A stretch of 64,000 nucleotides of DNA from Streptomyces mobaraensis (GCF_020099395.1 NZ_CP083590.1:7502001-7566000); one strand, 5' to 3'. Positions 35,088-44,176 are shown, counted from the stretch's first letter. A program made the numbers and translations. Notes: a model not told the origin generated them from the letters alone.

Positions 35088-35741
35088 TCACATGGCGGCC
35101 TGCCGCGCGATCCGCTCGATCTCGGTGGGCGTGCCCGCCATGATGGTGCGGAGGTGTTCGGTGACCAGTTCCACCGGCCAGTCCCACCACGCCGCTGTGA
35201 GCAGCCGCTCGATGTCGGCGTCCTCGTAGCGGCGCCGGATCGTGCGGGCGGGGTTGCCGCCGACCACGGTGTACGGCTCCACGTCGGCGGTGACCACGGC
35301 GCCCGCCGCGACGATCGCGCCGTCCCCGATCCGTACGCCCGGCATGATCAGCGCCTGGTAGCCGATCCGGACGTCGTTGCCGATCACGGTGTCGCCCCGG
35401 CTGGGTGTGCCGGTGACCAGGTCGAGGGTCCGTTCCGTCCAGGTGCCGCCGAACATGGTGAAGGGGAAGGTGGAGACCCCCATGGTGGGGTGGGCGGCGC
35501 CCGCCATCAGGAAGCGGGTGCCGGCGGCGATCGCGCAGTACTTGCCGATCACCAGCCGCTCGGGCCCGTAGCCGTAGAGCACGTTGCGGCGTTCGAACTC
35601 CGTCGCGCCGTCGGGGTCGTCGTAGTAGGTGTACTCGCCGACCTCGATCCGCGCGTCGGTGACCAGCGGGCGGAGCAGGACCACCCGGTCGTGCTCGGGC
35701 AGGGGGTGCAGGGCCTCGGGGTTCGGGATCGACGCGGTCAT
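35088..35741 (-). CDS. CatB/Vat-like hexapeptide-repeat acetyltransferase
   Basis: A 217-residue xenobiotic acetyltransferase. [20 protein letters not shown] is the family's start. The left-handed beta helix includes [20 protein letters not shown], then AGAAHPTMG with the catalytic His, [20 protein letters not shown] and [14 protein letters not shown]. Relatives acetylate chloramphenicol or streptogramin A. ATG 35741 has AAAGGACG upstream. It is divergent from the repeat-bearing TetR gene, a common arrangement for inducible drug inactivation. Confidence 0.87.
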   Translation of the reverse strand: MTASIPNPEALHPLPEHDRVVLLRPLVTDARIEVGEYTYYDDPDGATEFERRNVLYGYGPERLVIGKYCAIAAGTRFLMAGAAHPTMGVSTFPFTMFGGTWTERTLDLVTGTPSRGDTVIGNDVRIGYQALIMPGVRIGDGAIVAAGAVVTADVEPYTVVGGNPARTIRRRYEDADIERLLTAAWWDWPVELVTEHLRTIMAGTPTEIERIARQAAM

Positions 35742-35768
35742 GGGGGCGTCCTTTCTTCGCTACAGCAG

Positions 35769-35792
35769 CTAAAGCAACCGGAGTGGCGTTAG
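35769..35792. promoter_or_regulatory. Operator candidate between acetyltransferase and tetR
   Basis: CTAAAGC (35769-35775) and GCGTTAG (35786-35792) form a near-perfect inverted repeat (six of seven) 28 bases upstream of the acetyltransferase start and 48 bases from the tetR start. It is placed to let the TetR protein control both divergent genes. Confidence 0.5.
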
Positions 35793-35840
35793 GATCTTCG
35801 CAGTGCATCCGCCCCTGCGCAAGTCTTAAAGAGACTGCAG

Positions 35841-36577
35841 TTGACTTTGCCTGAGAAGTCGCAGACCACGACGGCCAAGAAGGCCACGACGGCCAAGAAG
35901 GCCACGACGGCCAAGAAGGCCACGACGGCCAAGAAGGCCACGACGGCCAAGAAGGCCACGACGGCCAAGAAGGCCACGACGGCGGGCACCAGGCCCGGTG
36001 GGCGAAGTGCCCGGGTCCGCGCGGCCGTCGTCGCCGCGACCCTCGCCGAGCTCGCCGAGAAGGGGTACGACCACCTCGCGGTCGAGGCGATCCGCCACCG
36101 CGCCGACGTCCACAAAACCACCGTCTACCGGCGCTGGGGCGGCGTCGACGGCCTGATCGCCGACGCGCTCGCGCTCTCCGCCGACCAACCCTGGCCGATC
36201 CCCGACACCGGGAACGTGGACGAGGACGTCCACCTGATGGCCCACGAGGTCTACGCCACCTTCACCGACCCCGACCTGCGCACCACCCCGACCGCCCTGA
36301 TCGCCGCGGCCCTCCGCTCCGACCTCGGCGCGGCGGCACTCGGCGCCTTCTTCACCGCCCGCCACCGCAGGCCGCCGAAGTCGTGACCCGCGCCGTGGAA
36401 CGGGGTCAACTCCTCGCCGGTGTCGACCCGGTGGAGCTGATCCGGGCCGCCACCGCCCCGCTCTACCACCGCCTCTTCATCACCGGCGAACCCCTCGACG
36501 AACAGGCCGCCCACCGCGCGGCCGCCGCCGCCCTGCTCGCCGCCCGCGCCGGCCTGTTCAGCACGGCAGAACTCTGA
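35841..36577 (+). pseudogene. TetR-family regulator with a KKATTA repeat tail and a frameshift
   Basis: From TTG 35841 the protein reads MTLPEKSQTTTA, six copies of KKATTA, then a TetR DNA-binding domain (RVRAAVVAATLAELAEKGYD and ADVHKTTVYRRWGG) and part of the ligand domain. The frame stops at 36386. One base earlier in register, RHR continues as AAEVVTRAVERGQLLAGVDP to LFSTAEL at 36577, the normal TetR end. A single missing base near 36368 explains this; it could be a true mutation or a sequencing error. The first 181 residues would still contain the DNA-binding domain. Confidence 0.72.
35868..35975 (+). repeat. Six identical 18-base tandem repeats in the tetR 5' end
   Basis: ACGACGGCCAAGAAGGCC is repeated six times without a change (35868-35975), followed by a partial copy to 35984. 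Each unit encodes six residues (KKATTA register), so copy-number change keeps the frame. Lysine/alanine repeats of this kind resemble the basic tails of HU-like and linker-histone-like DNA-binding proteins. Confidence 0.92.
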
Positions 36578-36910
36578 GCTGCTTCCTCAGGGCCGGGTCC
36601 GGGCGGGGCCCGGCTCGGCCGGGTCCCTCACGCGGGCGAGGCGCGGGCCGGCCGCCACGAACGCGCCCGACGGGCCACGGAGCGCGGACAGCTCCGTGAT
36701 CATCCGTGATCATTCATGACCACCGGCTGTTCGACGGCCGGACGCGGACGTCCGTCGCCGCGCGGTGTGCCGGACCCGCTGCCGCGGCCCCGAGAGTGCC
36801 CCTCGGATGCACGACAGGCGGGAACACCACCCCCGGTGGGGCCTGTCGCGCAGGCCGAGGCGGGTGTCAGGGTGAAGGGACGACGGTCCCGAGGCGTCTG
36901 GAGCGGAAAC
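36578..36910. other. Intergenic region before the peptide cluster
   Basis: About 330 bases with no gene. It contains GC-rich stem-loop material near 36590-36650, a hairpin with arms CACGGAGC (36676-36683) and GCTCCGTG (36691-36698), and a direct repeat TCCGTGATCAT near 36693-36714. The hairpin probably ends upstream transcription; the repeat may be regulatory for the condensation-domain gene. Confidence 0.45.
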
Positions 36911-38215
36911 GTGCGAGTCCCTTTGACAGCCGGTCAACTGGAGATCTGGATCTCCCAGATCCTGGAACCGGCCGGCACGCCCTACAACGTGGGCGACTAC
37001 TACGAGATCACCGGCGCTCTCGACGCGGCGCTGCTGGAGCGGGCGGCGCGCACCGCCGTGGACGAGGCCGGGTCGCTGGGCGCACGGTTCGTGACGGAAC
37101 CCGACGGGACGCCGGTGCAGGAACTGCGGCCCGCCGAGTGGGAGTTCGAGGTCCTGGACATGACCGGGAGCCCGGGCCCGGACGGGCGGGCGGTGGCCTG
37201 GATGCGCGCCGACCTGGCCCGGCCGGTCGACCTCACCACCGGTCCGCTGCTCGGTGCCGCCCTGATCAAGGTGGCGCCCGACCGCCACCTCTGGTATCGC
37301 CGCGTCCACCACATCGTGGCGGACGGATACGGCCAGGCCGCCCTGGCCCGCAGGACGGCCGCTCTCTACAACGCGCTGCTGAGCGGGAACGCGGCGGAGC
37401 CGCACCCCTTCGAGCCCGTCACGGCCGCGGTGGAGCACGACCGGGCGTACGCGGCCGGCCGCACGTACCGTTCGGACCGGGAGTTCTGGGCGGCGGAGGC
37501 GGCGGCCTGGCCGGCCACGGGACGGCTTCACGCGGAGGCGCCGCCCGCGTCCGCGGCCCTGCACGCCCGGCATCACCTGCCGGCGTCCGCCGTCGCCGCG
37601 GCCGGGGAGCAGAGCGAGCGGCTGGGCATCCCCTCGGCGCACTTCCTGATCGCGGCCACCGCCCTGTACCTGCGGCAGGTCACCGGGGCGGACGAGGTGA
37701 CCTTCGGCTGTTCCGTGGCCGGCCGCCCCACCCGCGTACTGCGCGGCGTGGTCGCGCCGCTGGCGAACATCCTGCCCGTGCGGGTGGCCGTGGCGCCGGA
37801 CGCCTCGGTACGGGACGCCTGCCTGCGGGCGGACGGCCGGATCAGGCAGGCGATGCGTCACCACCGGTACCGCTACGAGGAGTTCCGGCGCGCCCTGGCC
37901 GCCGCCGCGGGCCCGGCGGTCCCACCCGGAGTCGGACCGCTCGTCAACGTCGTGAACTTCGACCGCGACCTGCGGTTCGGCACCGCCGGGGGCTCGGTGC
38001 GCACGCTGGTCACCGGGCCCGTCCCGGACCTCAGCCTGTTCTTCGACGTGGGGTCGCCGGGGGAGGGGACGACCGTGTGCGTGGAGGCCAACCCGGCCAC
38101 CTACGCGCCCGAGCAGGCCGACCGCCACGCCGCGGACCTCGGCCGCCTCGTCGCGGACCTGGCCGTGGCCGACCCCGGGGCACCCGTGCCCGTTCCCGCC
38201 CGCCGGTCCGGCTGA
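36911..38215 (+). CDS. Stand-alone NRPS condensation domain
   Basis: A 434-residue protein that is a single C domain. The start VPLTAGQLEIWISQ is motif C1. The active-site motif is VHHIVADGYG (His133-His134, Asp138-Gly139), intact for peptide-bond or ester formation. Later motifs include VTFGCSVAGRPT and NILPVRV. No A, PCP or docking domain is attached. GTG 36911 has GGAG seven bases upstream. It is separated from the synthetase genes by a regulator and exporter but shares the CCGGTCAAC motif. It may condense PCP-bound intermediates from the A-PCP protein and the large synthetase, or off-load to a free amine. Confidence 0.88.
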   Translation: MRVPLTAGQLEIWISQILEPAGTPYNVGDYYEITGALDAALLERAARTAVDEAGSLGARFVTEPDGTPVQELRPAEWEFEVLDMTGSPGPDGRAVAWMRADLARPVDLTTGPLLGAALIKVAPDRHLWYRRVHHIVADGYGQAALARRTAALYNALLSGNAAEPHPFEPVTAAVEHDRAYAAGRTYRSDREFWAAEAAAWPATGRLHAEAPPASAALHARHHLPASAVAAAGEQSERLGIPSAHFLIAATALYLRQVTGADEVTFGCSVAGRPTRVLRGVVAPLANILPVRVAVAPDASVRDACLRADGRIRQAMRHHRYRYEEFRRALAAAAGPAVPPGVGPLVNVVNFDRDLRFGTAGGSVRTLVTGPVPDLSLFFDVGSPGEGTTVCVEANPATYAPEQADRHAADLGRLVADLAVADPGAPVPVPARRSG

Positions 38216-38252
38216 GGGCCGGGCGCCCGGGGCGGACGGCTCCCCGCCGTCA

Positions 38253-39326
38253 TCACCGGCGCCGGGCGTCCGCCGGACCGGCGCTCGCGAGCACGCGGCA
38301 CCCGGCCCCGGGCAGCGCCCCGTCGGCGGTGTCGTCGCGCGACCGCCCGATGAGGAATCCGGCCTGGAAGCGGCTCTTGGCGCCGAGCGCCTTCATGACC
38401 TCGGCGACGTGGCGCTGGCAGCTGCGGACCGACATGCCCAGCCGCCGCGCGATCGACTTGTCCTCCAGCCCCTCGGCCAGCATGGCGACGATCGCTTCCT
38501 GGATCTCGCCCGAGATGCGGACGGCCGACGCGGTGTCGAAGGCGAGCGGGAAGGGCGAGGCACCGCGCCAGGCCCAGTCGAAGAAGCCCCGCATGCTGTG
38601 GATGAGATGGGGCTCGCGTACGAGCAGGGCCGCCCGCGGGTCGTCCGGTACGCCCAGCACCGCCGTCTGCTGGTCGAAGATCAGCATGCGGCAGAAGCCC
38701 TCGGACTGGGTGCGCACCTCCGCCCCCAGGCTCGTCACGTGCTGCACATGGGCGATCGTCGGCTGGTGGTAGCGGGCGGGGTGCTGGTACAGCGTGCGCA
38801 TGGCGACGCCGCGCGCGAGCATGCGGCGGTCCCGCTCCTGCGCCGCCCCCAGCGTCTCGGGGCAACGCCCGCCGCCGGGCTGCGCGGTGAGGACCTCCTC
38901 GCGGCAGGTGAGGGTCAGCTCCTCGATGATCTCCTGGACCACGTGCAGGTCGGTGACCAGTTCGACGGGCGCGGTCGCGGAGTTGCGCGCGCGGCGCGCC
39001 TCGTAGGCGGGGAGTAACGCGTCGAACATCCACCGGAACCGCTCGATCTCCTCCTGCTGGTGCTGGATCCGGCGCTCCATCGGACGCAGCAGCCGGTTGG
39101 CGGCCACCGTCGGGGGCACGACGGTGAGGCGGTCCGGCACCCCCTGGGGATGGCACAGCAGCCGTAAGCCCAGGAGTTCCTTGACGGCCCGCTCCGCGTC
39201 GTCGGGGTCGAGGCCCGCCTCCGCGAGATCCGCGATGCCGAATACGGTCCGGTCCGCCGCGAATGCGAAAACGTCCAGGGCTTCCCGGCTCAGATCCATT
39301 TCACCGAGTGAGTGCGAGGTATTCAT
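38253..39326 (-). CDS. LuxR-type regulator with TrmB-like N-terminus
   Basis: A 357-residue regulator. Residues ~15-75 resemble a winged-helix TrmB-like domain (LDLSREALDVFAFAADRTVF type). A central sensor-like region follows. The C-terminal LuxR helix-turn-helix is EIQEAIVAMLAEGLEDKSIA followed by RRLGMSVRSCQRHVAEVM. Such proteins often govern the cluster they sit in. ATG 39326 follows AGGGGGG. It is divergent from the exporter, with a direct repeat between them that is a likely binding site. Confidence 0.83.
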   Translation of the reverse strand: MNTSHSLGEMDLSREALDVFAFAADRTVFGIADLAEAGLDPDDAERAVKELLGLRLLCHPQGVPDRLTVVPPTVAANRLLRPMERRIQHQQEEIERFRWMFDALLPAYEARRARNSATAPVELVTDLHVVQEIIEELTLTCREEVLTAQPGGGRCPETLGAAQERDRRMLARGVAMRTLYQHPARYHQPTIAHVQHVTSLGAEVRTQSEGFCRMLIFDQQTAVLGVPDDPRAALLVREPHLIHSMRGFFDWAWRGASPFPLAFDTASAVRISGEIQEAIVAMLAEGLEDKSIARRLGMSVRSCQRHVAEVMKALGAKSRFQAGFLIGRSRDDTADGALPGAGCRVLASAGPADARRR

Positions 39327-39378
39327 GACCCCCCTGCGGTATTCGAGATTTCCACCGATCGCGATCACCCTAGAGGCG

Positions 39379-39399
39379 ACCGGTCAACAACCGGTCAAC
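39379..39399. promoter_or_regulatory. Direct repeat ACCGGTCAAC in the divergent promoter
   Basis: ACCGGTCAAC occurs at 39379-39388 and 39390-39399, an 11-base period that places both on one face of the helix. The same CCGGTCAAC occurs at 36930-36938 at the start of the condensation-domain gene, and CCGGT is the core of the iterons at 40898-40943. It is a candidate site for the LuxR-type regulator. Confidence 0.55.
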
Positions 39400-39422
39400 G
39401 GCGAGCAGACGGAGCCGTCCCC

Positions 39423-40778
39423 ATGGCGGTGAGGGAGCGGGAGAGCCGCGGAGAAGGGACGGCGGACAACAGCGGGAAGAGCGCCGGGAGGCGGCCCGCG
39501 GACCGGTCCGCAAGGGGCGGACTCCTGGGCCGGAACCGGGATTTCCGGCGATTGTGGTACGCCGAGACCACGGGGAAGTTCGGTGCCGCTGTCACCGGCG
39601 TGCTGCTGCCGCTCGTCGCGGTCTCCGCCCTGCACGCGGGCACCTTCGAGGTGAGCCTGCTCACCGCCGCGACCTGGGTGCCCTGGCTCGTCATCGGCCT
39701 GCCGGCCGGAGTCTGGGTGGACCGGCTGCCGCGCAGGGCGGTCATGCTGACCGGCGACGCCGTCTCCTGCGCGGTGTTCCTGGCCGTCCCGCCGGCCCAC
39801 CGGTCCGGCGCGCTCGACGTGGGCGGGCTGCTGCTGGCCGCCCTGCTCGCCGGAACCGCCGCGGTCTTCTTCCAGACCGCGTACACCGCCTACCTTCCCG
39901 GCCTCGTCGACGCGGCGGACCAGGCCGAGGGCAACGCGAAGCTGCACGGCAGCGCCTCGGCGGCGCAGCTCGCCGGAACCGCCGCCGGCGGCCTGATCGC
40001 CCAGGTCCTCGGCGTGGTCGACGGCATGCTGACCACCGCGGCGACCTTCCTCGTGTCGTTCGTGTGCGTGTCCCGGATCCGGCACCGCGAGCCGCCGGCA
40101 CCCGTGGTCGTACGGACGCGGGGCGCCCTCTTCAAGGAGGTCGGCGAGGGCGTGCGGCTGGTGGCGCGCGACCCCTACCTACGTAGCCTCACGTGCTTCG
40201 GAGCCGCCTCGAACCTGTTCCTGGGCGGATGCCAGACGCTGCTCGTGGTCTTCCTGGTACGCGACGTCGGCATGAGCGGGACGGGGGTGGGGGTACTGGT
40301 GGCGATCGGCGGGGCGGGCGGTGTCCTGGGAGCGCTGGTGGTGCGCCGGGGAGTGGCCCGCTTCGGTACCGCACGGGCACTGCTGGTGTTCGAGCTCGGC
40401 GTACCGGCGCTCGCCCCGCTCATGGCGCTCACCACCCGGGGCGCCGGGCTGGCCCTCTTCGTCGCGGGCTACGCGTGCGCCTCGGTCGGCGTCGTGGCCG
40501 GCAACGTCATCAAGGCGGGCTTCCACCAGGCATACTGCCCGGCCGGAGTGCTCGGCAGGGTCTCCGCCTGCTCGTCGTTCCTCAACTACGGGACCCTGCC
40601 GCTGGGCGCGCTGCTCGCCGGCGGGCTGGGCACCTGGCTCGGGGTGCGCCCGACGCTGGGTCTGATGACCGCGGGCATCCCGCTGACCGCGCTGATCCTG
40701 CTGTGCTCGCCCATCCGCACCCGCCGCGACCTGCCGACACGAGGGGAGGCGGCGGGCCCGGCCGAGTGCTCCTTGTGA
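39423..40778 (+). CDS. MFS exporter (EntS/MFS_3-like)
   Basis: A 451-residue transporter. A basic N-terminus of ~50 residues precedes FRRLWYAETTGKFGAAVTGV and LPAGVWVDRLPRRAVMLTGD (motif A), followed by 12 helices. The MFS_3 branch includes the enterobactin exporter EntS and many antibiotic exporters. ATG 39423 has GGAG nine bases upstream. Its position between the C domain and the synthetase genes, divergent from the regulator, marks it as the likely exporter of the peptide. Confidence 0.86.
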   Translation: MAVRERESRGEGTADNSGKSAGRRPADRSARGGLLGRNRDFRRLWYAETTGKFGAAVTGVLLPLVAVSALHAGTFEVSLLTAATWVPWLVIGLPAGVWVDRLPRRAVMLTGDAVSCAVFLAVPPAHRSGALDVGGLLLAALLAGTAAVFFQTAYTAYLPGLVDAADQAEGNAKLHGSASAAQLAGTAAGGLIAQVLGVVDGMLTTAATFLVSFVCVSRIRHREPPAPVVVRTRGALFKEVGEGVRLVARDPYLRSLTCFGAASNLFLGGCQTLLVVFLVRDVGMSGTGVGVLVAIGGAGGVLGALVVRRGVARFGTARALLVFELGVPALAPLMALTTRGAGLALFVAGYACASVGVVAGNVIKAGFHQAYCPAGVLGRVSACSSFLNYGTLPLGALLAGGLGTWLGVRPTLGLMTAGIPLTALILLCSPIRTRRDLPTRGEAAGPAECSL

Positions 40779-40884
40779 TCGCAATCGCCCCTTTTCGCCC
40801 CCTCTCATCTATGCGACAGGCGTGAACACCAGCCCCGAACTCCCTTGGTGAGCGCGCTTTTCCGATGACAGCGTGAATCCCGCC
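40779..40884. other. Spacer downstream of the exporter
   Basis: About 105 bases with AT-richer segments (CTCATCTATGCGACAGG near 40805) and no gene. It leads into the repeat arrays upstream of the oxygenase operon. Confidence 0.3.
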
Positions 40885-40956
40885 GGCCGGTGAACGCATC
40901 CGGTCACCGAATCCGGTCTCGGCATCCGGTCTCCGGATCCGGTGACCGCGTGCGGT
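40885..40956. repeat. 13-base iterons with core ATCCGGT
   Basis: ATCCGGT begins at 40898, 40911, 40924 and 40937, exactly 13 bases apart. Degenerate copies in register lie before (GGCCGGT, 40885) and after (GTGCGGT, 40950). Spacer bases vary but share C/G at the position after the core. The period is not a multiple of three, so this is not coding. The array lies ~300 bases before the oxygenase start and may bind a regulator cooperatively. Confidence 0.75.
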
Positions 40957-40966
40957 GCTCCGGTCC

Positions 40967-41004
40967 GACGCCCGAGTCCGACGGCCGGACGCCCGAGTCC
41001 GACG
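40967..41004. repeat. 17-base direct repeat downstream of the iterons
   Basis: GACGCCCGAGTCCGACG occurs at 40967-40983 and again at 40988-41004, a 21-base period (two helical turns). It follows the iteron array directly and may be part of the same control region. Confidence 0.65.
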
Positions 41005-41080
41005 ATGCGCCGACCGGAAAGACGAGGCGCCGGCCGGAAAAAGGAATCCACCCCCGTTCCGGAAGCACGAGGAAATCCCC

Positions 41081-41152
41081 ATGCTCCTGCGCCGCATCCC
41101 GACCGTCATCCACCACGGCCCGAACGGTGGAGGGGACACCGGATGGGGATGA
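41081..41152 (+). CDS. Possible 23-residue leader peptide
   Basis: ATG 41081 has GAGGAAA seven bases upstream, better than the site of the oxygenase gene itself. The peptide is 23 residues, begins MLLRRIPTVIHHGPNG and ends GGGDTGWG. It lies between the repeat arrays and the oxygenase. It could be a regulatory leader peptide or chance. No run of one amino acid suggests classical attenuation. Confidence 0.35.
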   Translation: MLLRRIPTVIHHGPNGGGDTGWG

Positions 41153-41243
41153 CGTCCGGGACCCGGTGGCATTCGAGGAAATCCGTCAGCGACAACACGT
41201 AGCGACAACACGACAGCGTCAACACGACAGGACACGCACCACG

Positions 41244-42281
41244 ATGAGTGATTCTCCCTCCCGGACCATCGAGCCGACCATCGAGTGGACCGTCGAGACC
41301 GGAAAACCGGCCACGACCCAGGTCCCGCACTTCGCGGACGCCACCGAGGCGTGCGCCTGGCTCGCCTCGGTCCACACCGAACTACGCGCCGCACTGCACC
41401 GGCACGGCGCGCTCTACCTCCGCGGCCTGCCCGTACACGACGTCGACGACTTCGCGCGGGTACGGGACGTCCTCGTCCCGCAGCGCACGCCCTACCGCGA
41501 GAAGGCCACCCCGCGCAGCAGCTACGGCAACGACGTCTACTCCTCGACCGACCTGCCGCCGAACCAGTCGATCCGCATGCACAACGAGAACAGCTACACC
41601 CTCACCTTCCCCGGTCTGCTGCTGTTCGCCTGCCTGACGGCCCCCGAGGAGGGCGGGGCCACACCGGTCGCCGACTGCCGCGAGGTGCTGCGCCGCCTCC
41701 CCGCCGACCTGGTCGCCCGGATGCGCGCCGCCGGCTGGGTGCTGTCCCGCACCTACTCGGAACACATCTCGCTCGACTGGCGCACGGCGTTCGGCACCGA
41801 GAGCCGCGAGGACGTCGAGAAATACTGCGCGGACAACCTCATCTCCTGCGTATGGGACGCTTCCGGCGCCCTGCGCACCCGGCAACTGCGGCCCGGCATC
41901 ATCCGGCACCCCGGGACGGGCGAGGAAGTCTGGTTCAACCACATGGCCTTCTGGAACTCGTGGTCGCTGGACGAGGAACTCCGGGAGGCGCTGCTCGACG
42001 AGTTCGGCCCGGACAGCCTGCCGTTCGAGACCGCCCTCGCCGACGGGGAGCCCCTGAGCCGCGAGGACATCGAGACGATCAACGCCGCCTACGAGGCCGC
42101 GACGATGCGCCGGACCTGGCAGCCCGGCGACGTCCTGCTCGTCGACAACATCCTGGCCACGCACGGCCGCGACCCCTTCCGGGGCGACCGGCGCATCGTC
42201 GTCGCCATGGGCGACCCGGTCGGGCTCGACGCCTGCTGGCCCACCGTGGCCCCCGCCGCACGAGAGGAGCAGGCCGCGTGA
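41244..42281 (+). CDS. SyrP/TauD-like Fe(II)/2OG amino-acid beta-hydroxylase
   Basis: A 345-residue oxygenase. [19 protein letters not shown] followed by RMHNENSYT carries the HxE iron ligands (His113, Glu115) in the HNEN signature of SyrP-type hydroxylases. The distal ligand is His307 in [10 protein letters not shown] and the 2OG arginine lies in GDRRIVVAM. SyrP and KtzO/KtzP act on PCP-bound Asp or Glu. The stop overlaps the A-PCP gene start, so the likely substrate is the residue carried on that PCP. ATG 41244 has AGGA upstream. Confidence 0.87.
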   Translation: MSDSPSRTIEPTIEWTVETGKPATTQVPHFADATEACAWLASVHTELRAALHRHGALYLRGLPVHDVDDFARVRDVLVPQRTPYREKATPRSSYGNDVYSSTDLPPNQSIRMHNENSYTLTFPGLLLFACLTAPEEGGATPVADCREVLRRLPADLVARMRAAGWVLSRTYSEHISLDWRTAFGTESREDVEKYCADNLISCVWDASGALRTRQLRPGIIRHPGTGEEVWFNHMAFWNSWSLDEELREALLDEFGPDSLPFETALADGEPLSREDIETINAAYEAATMRRTWQPGDVLLVDNILATHGRDPFRGDRRIVVAMGDPVGLDACWPTVAPAAREEQAA

Positions 42282-44176
42282 CCGGCGTTCTCGAAGGTCC
42301 CCACAGCCCCGAGCCGGCCGTCGCCCCGGCGACGGCGTACGGCCCGTCCACACCCGTCGACCTGCTGACGCGCTTTCGGCAGGCCGTGGCGGACGACCCG
42401 TCCGGGACCGCCGTCCACGACCACGGCAGCCACCTGACCTTCGCCGAACTCGACCGGCGCACCGCCGCGACGGCGGCCGTGCTGACCGGACTGGGCGTCA
42501 CCCCCGGCGACCGGGTCGGTGTCAGCCTGCCCCGGGGCGCGGACCTCGTCGTCGCGCTGCTCGCCGTCTGGCGGGCGGGCGCGGCGTACGTCCCGATCGA
42601 CCCCGAGTACCCGCGGGAGCGGCGGCACGGCATGGTGCGCGACGCCGGAGTCCGGATCCTGCTGACCGCCGACGGCGGCGCGTGGCCGGACGGCGTACGC
42701 ACCGTCGAGCCCGGACGGACCACGGCCGACGCGGACGGCCGGATCGCAGCCGACGCGGACGGGCACCCGGCACATGTCGGAGCCGGTGGCGGCGAAGAGC
42801 CCGTGCCGGTCACCGCCCACACCCCGGCCTACGTGATCTACACCTCCGGCTCCACCGGCACCCCCAAGGGCGTCGCGACCACGCGCGGCGGTGTGGCCGC
42901 CCTGGTGGCCGGGCTGGAGGAGGCGGGCATGTACGCCGCGCGGCCCCGTGTCGTCGCCTGGAACGCCAGCGTCTCCTTCGACGCCTCGGTCCAGCAGTGG
43001 GCGCGGGTGTGCCGGGGCGACACGCTGGTCGTGCTCGGCGAGGACGAGCGCACCGACCCGGCGCGCCTGGTCGAGGCTTTGGACGCGTACGGCGTGCGGG
43101 ACCTCGACCTGACCCCCTCGCACTGGCACCTGCTCCGCGCCGACCTGCTCGTCCGCGCGGCCGAGAACCGGACGGGCGCGCTGCGGCTGTTCATGGGCGG
43201 CGAGCCGGTCCCCGAACAGACCTGGCGGGAGCTGGCGGAGGCCCGCGCCACCGGGCGGCTGGAAGCGCTGAACCTGTACGGGCCGACCGAGTGCACCGTG
43301 GACGCCACCGCGGCCTGGATCGAGGGCGGCACCCCGCACGTCGGCCGCGCGCTGACGGGCGTACGGGCGTACGTCCTGGACGCCGATCTGCGGCCGGTGG
43401 CCGACGGCACGCAGGGCGAGCTGTACCTCGCGGGACCCCAGGTGGCCCTGGGGTACGTGAACCGGCCCGCGCAGACCGCGACGCGGTTCGTCGCCGACCC
43501 CTTCGCCGCCGACGGCACCCGTATGTACCGCACCGGGGACAAGGTGCGCCGGCGCGCCGACGGGGCCCTCGACTACCTGGGCCGCATCGACCGGCAGGTC
43601 AAGATCCGGGGCTACCGCGTCGAACTGGGCGAGATCGAGGCGGCACTGGCCGGTCAGCCCGGCGTCGCCGCCGCCGCGGTCACGCTGCACCGCGGCCCGG
43701 TCGCCGGCGAGCAACTCGTCGCGTACTACGTGCCGGCGCCCGGCCCGGCGGACGAGGTCCCGACCGCCGAGACACTGCGCGGGCGGCTGGCCGGCGTACT
43801 GCCGCGGTTCATGCTGCCCACCGTCTACACCCCCCTCGACGCCCTGCCGTTGACGGTGAACGGCAAGGTCGACGTCGCCGCCCTGCCCGCCCCCGTGGAG
43901 AGCACGGAACCGGCGGCACACGAGGCGCCGGGCGACGCCCCCGAGGGCGAGGCCGAGACGCTGATCGCCGCCGTGTGGTCCGAGGTGCTCGGCCGCGAAC
44001 GCGTCGGGGCCGACGACGACTTCTTCGCCATGGGCGGCCACTCGCTGATCGCGCTGCGCGTCGTGGCCCGCCTCAAGAAACAGTTCGGGATCGCCATGTC
44101 GACCCGCGAGGTCTACCGGCATCCCCGGCTCCGGGACCTGGCCCGGCACGTCGACACCCTGCGCGCCGGAGTCTGA
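42278..44176 (+). CDS. NRPS adenylation-PCP didomain protein
   Basis: A 632-residue A-PCP protein without a C domain. The A domain shows [25 protein letters not shown] (A3), FDASVQQW (A4), [11 protein letters not shown] (A5), [13 protein letters not shown] (A7), [13 protein letters not shown] (A8) and NGKVD (A10). By motif spacing the specificity residues read D-A-Q-D-F-G-L-V-D-K, near the published Gln code DAQDLGVVDK. The PCP carries Ser589 in [12 protein letters not shown] 42278 overlaps the oxygenase stop. It probably charges Gln for hydroxylation and transfer in trans. Confidence 0.9.
   Translation: MTGVLEGPHSPEPAVAPATAYGPSTPVDLLTRFRQAVADDPSGTAVHDHGSHLTFAELDRRTAATAAVLTGLGVTPGDRVGVSLPRGADLVVALLAVWRAGAAYVPIDPEYPRERRHGMVRDAGVRILLTADGGAWPDGVRTVEPGRTTADADGRIAADADGHPAHVGAGGGEEPVPVTAHTPAYVIYTSGSTGTPKGVATTRGGVAALVAGLEEAGMYAARPRVVAWNASVSFDASVQQWARVCRGDTLVVLGEDERTDPARLVEALDAYGVRDLDLTPSHWHLLRADLLVRAAENRTGALRLFMGGEPVPEQTWRELAEARATGRLEALNLYGPTECTVDATAAWIEGGTPHVGRALTGVRAYVLDADLRPVADGTQGELYLAGPQVALGYVNRPAQTATRFVADPFAADGTRMYRTGDKVRRRADGALDYLGRIDRQVKIRGYRVELGEIEAALAGQPGVAAAAVTLHRGPVAGEQLVAYYVPAPGPADEVPTAETLRGRLAGVLPRFMLPTVYTPLDALPLTVNGKVDVAALPAPVESTEPAAHEAPGDAPEGEAETLIAAVWSEVLGRERVGADDDFFAMGGHSLIALRVVARLKKQFGIAMSTREVYRHPRLRDLARHVDTLRAGV

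Noticed and set aside
35868..35975. CRISPR-like regular repeats
   Set aside because: The 18-base units are tandem without spacers and encode KKATTA in frame, so this is a coding minisatellite.
40885..40956. Replication-origin iterons or CRISPR
   Set aside because: The spacing is 13 bases with no Rep, DnaA-box or Cas context; a regulator array fits better.
41081..41152. A RiPP precursor peptide
   Set aside because: No cyclase, dehydratase, lasso or radical-SAM maturation gene lies nearby and the peptide lacks a leader/core layout.
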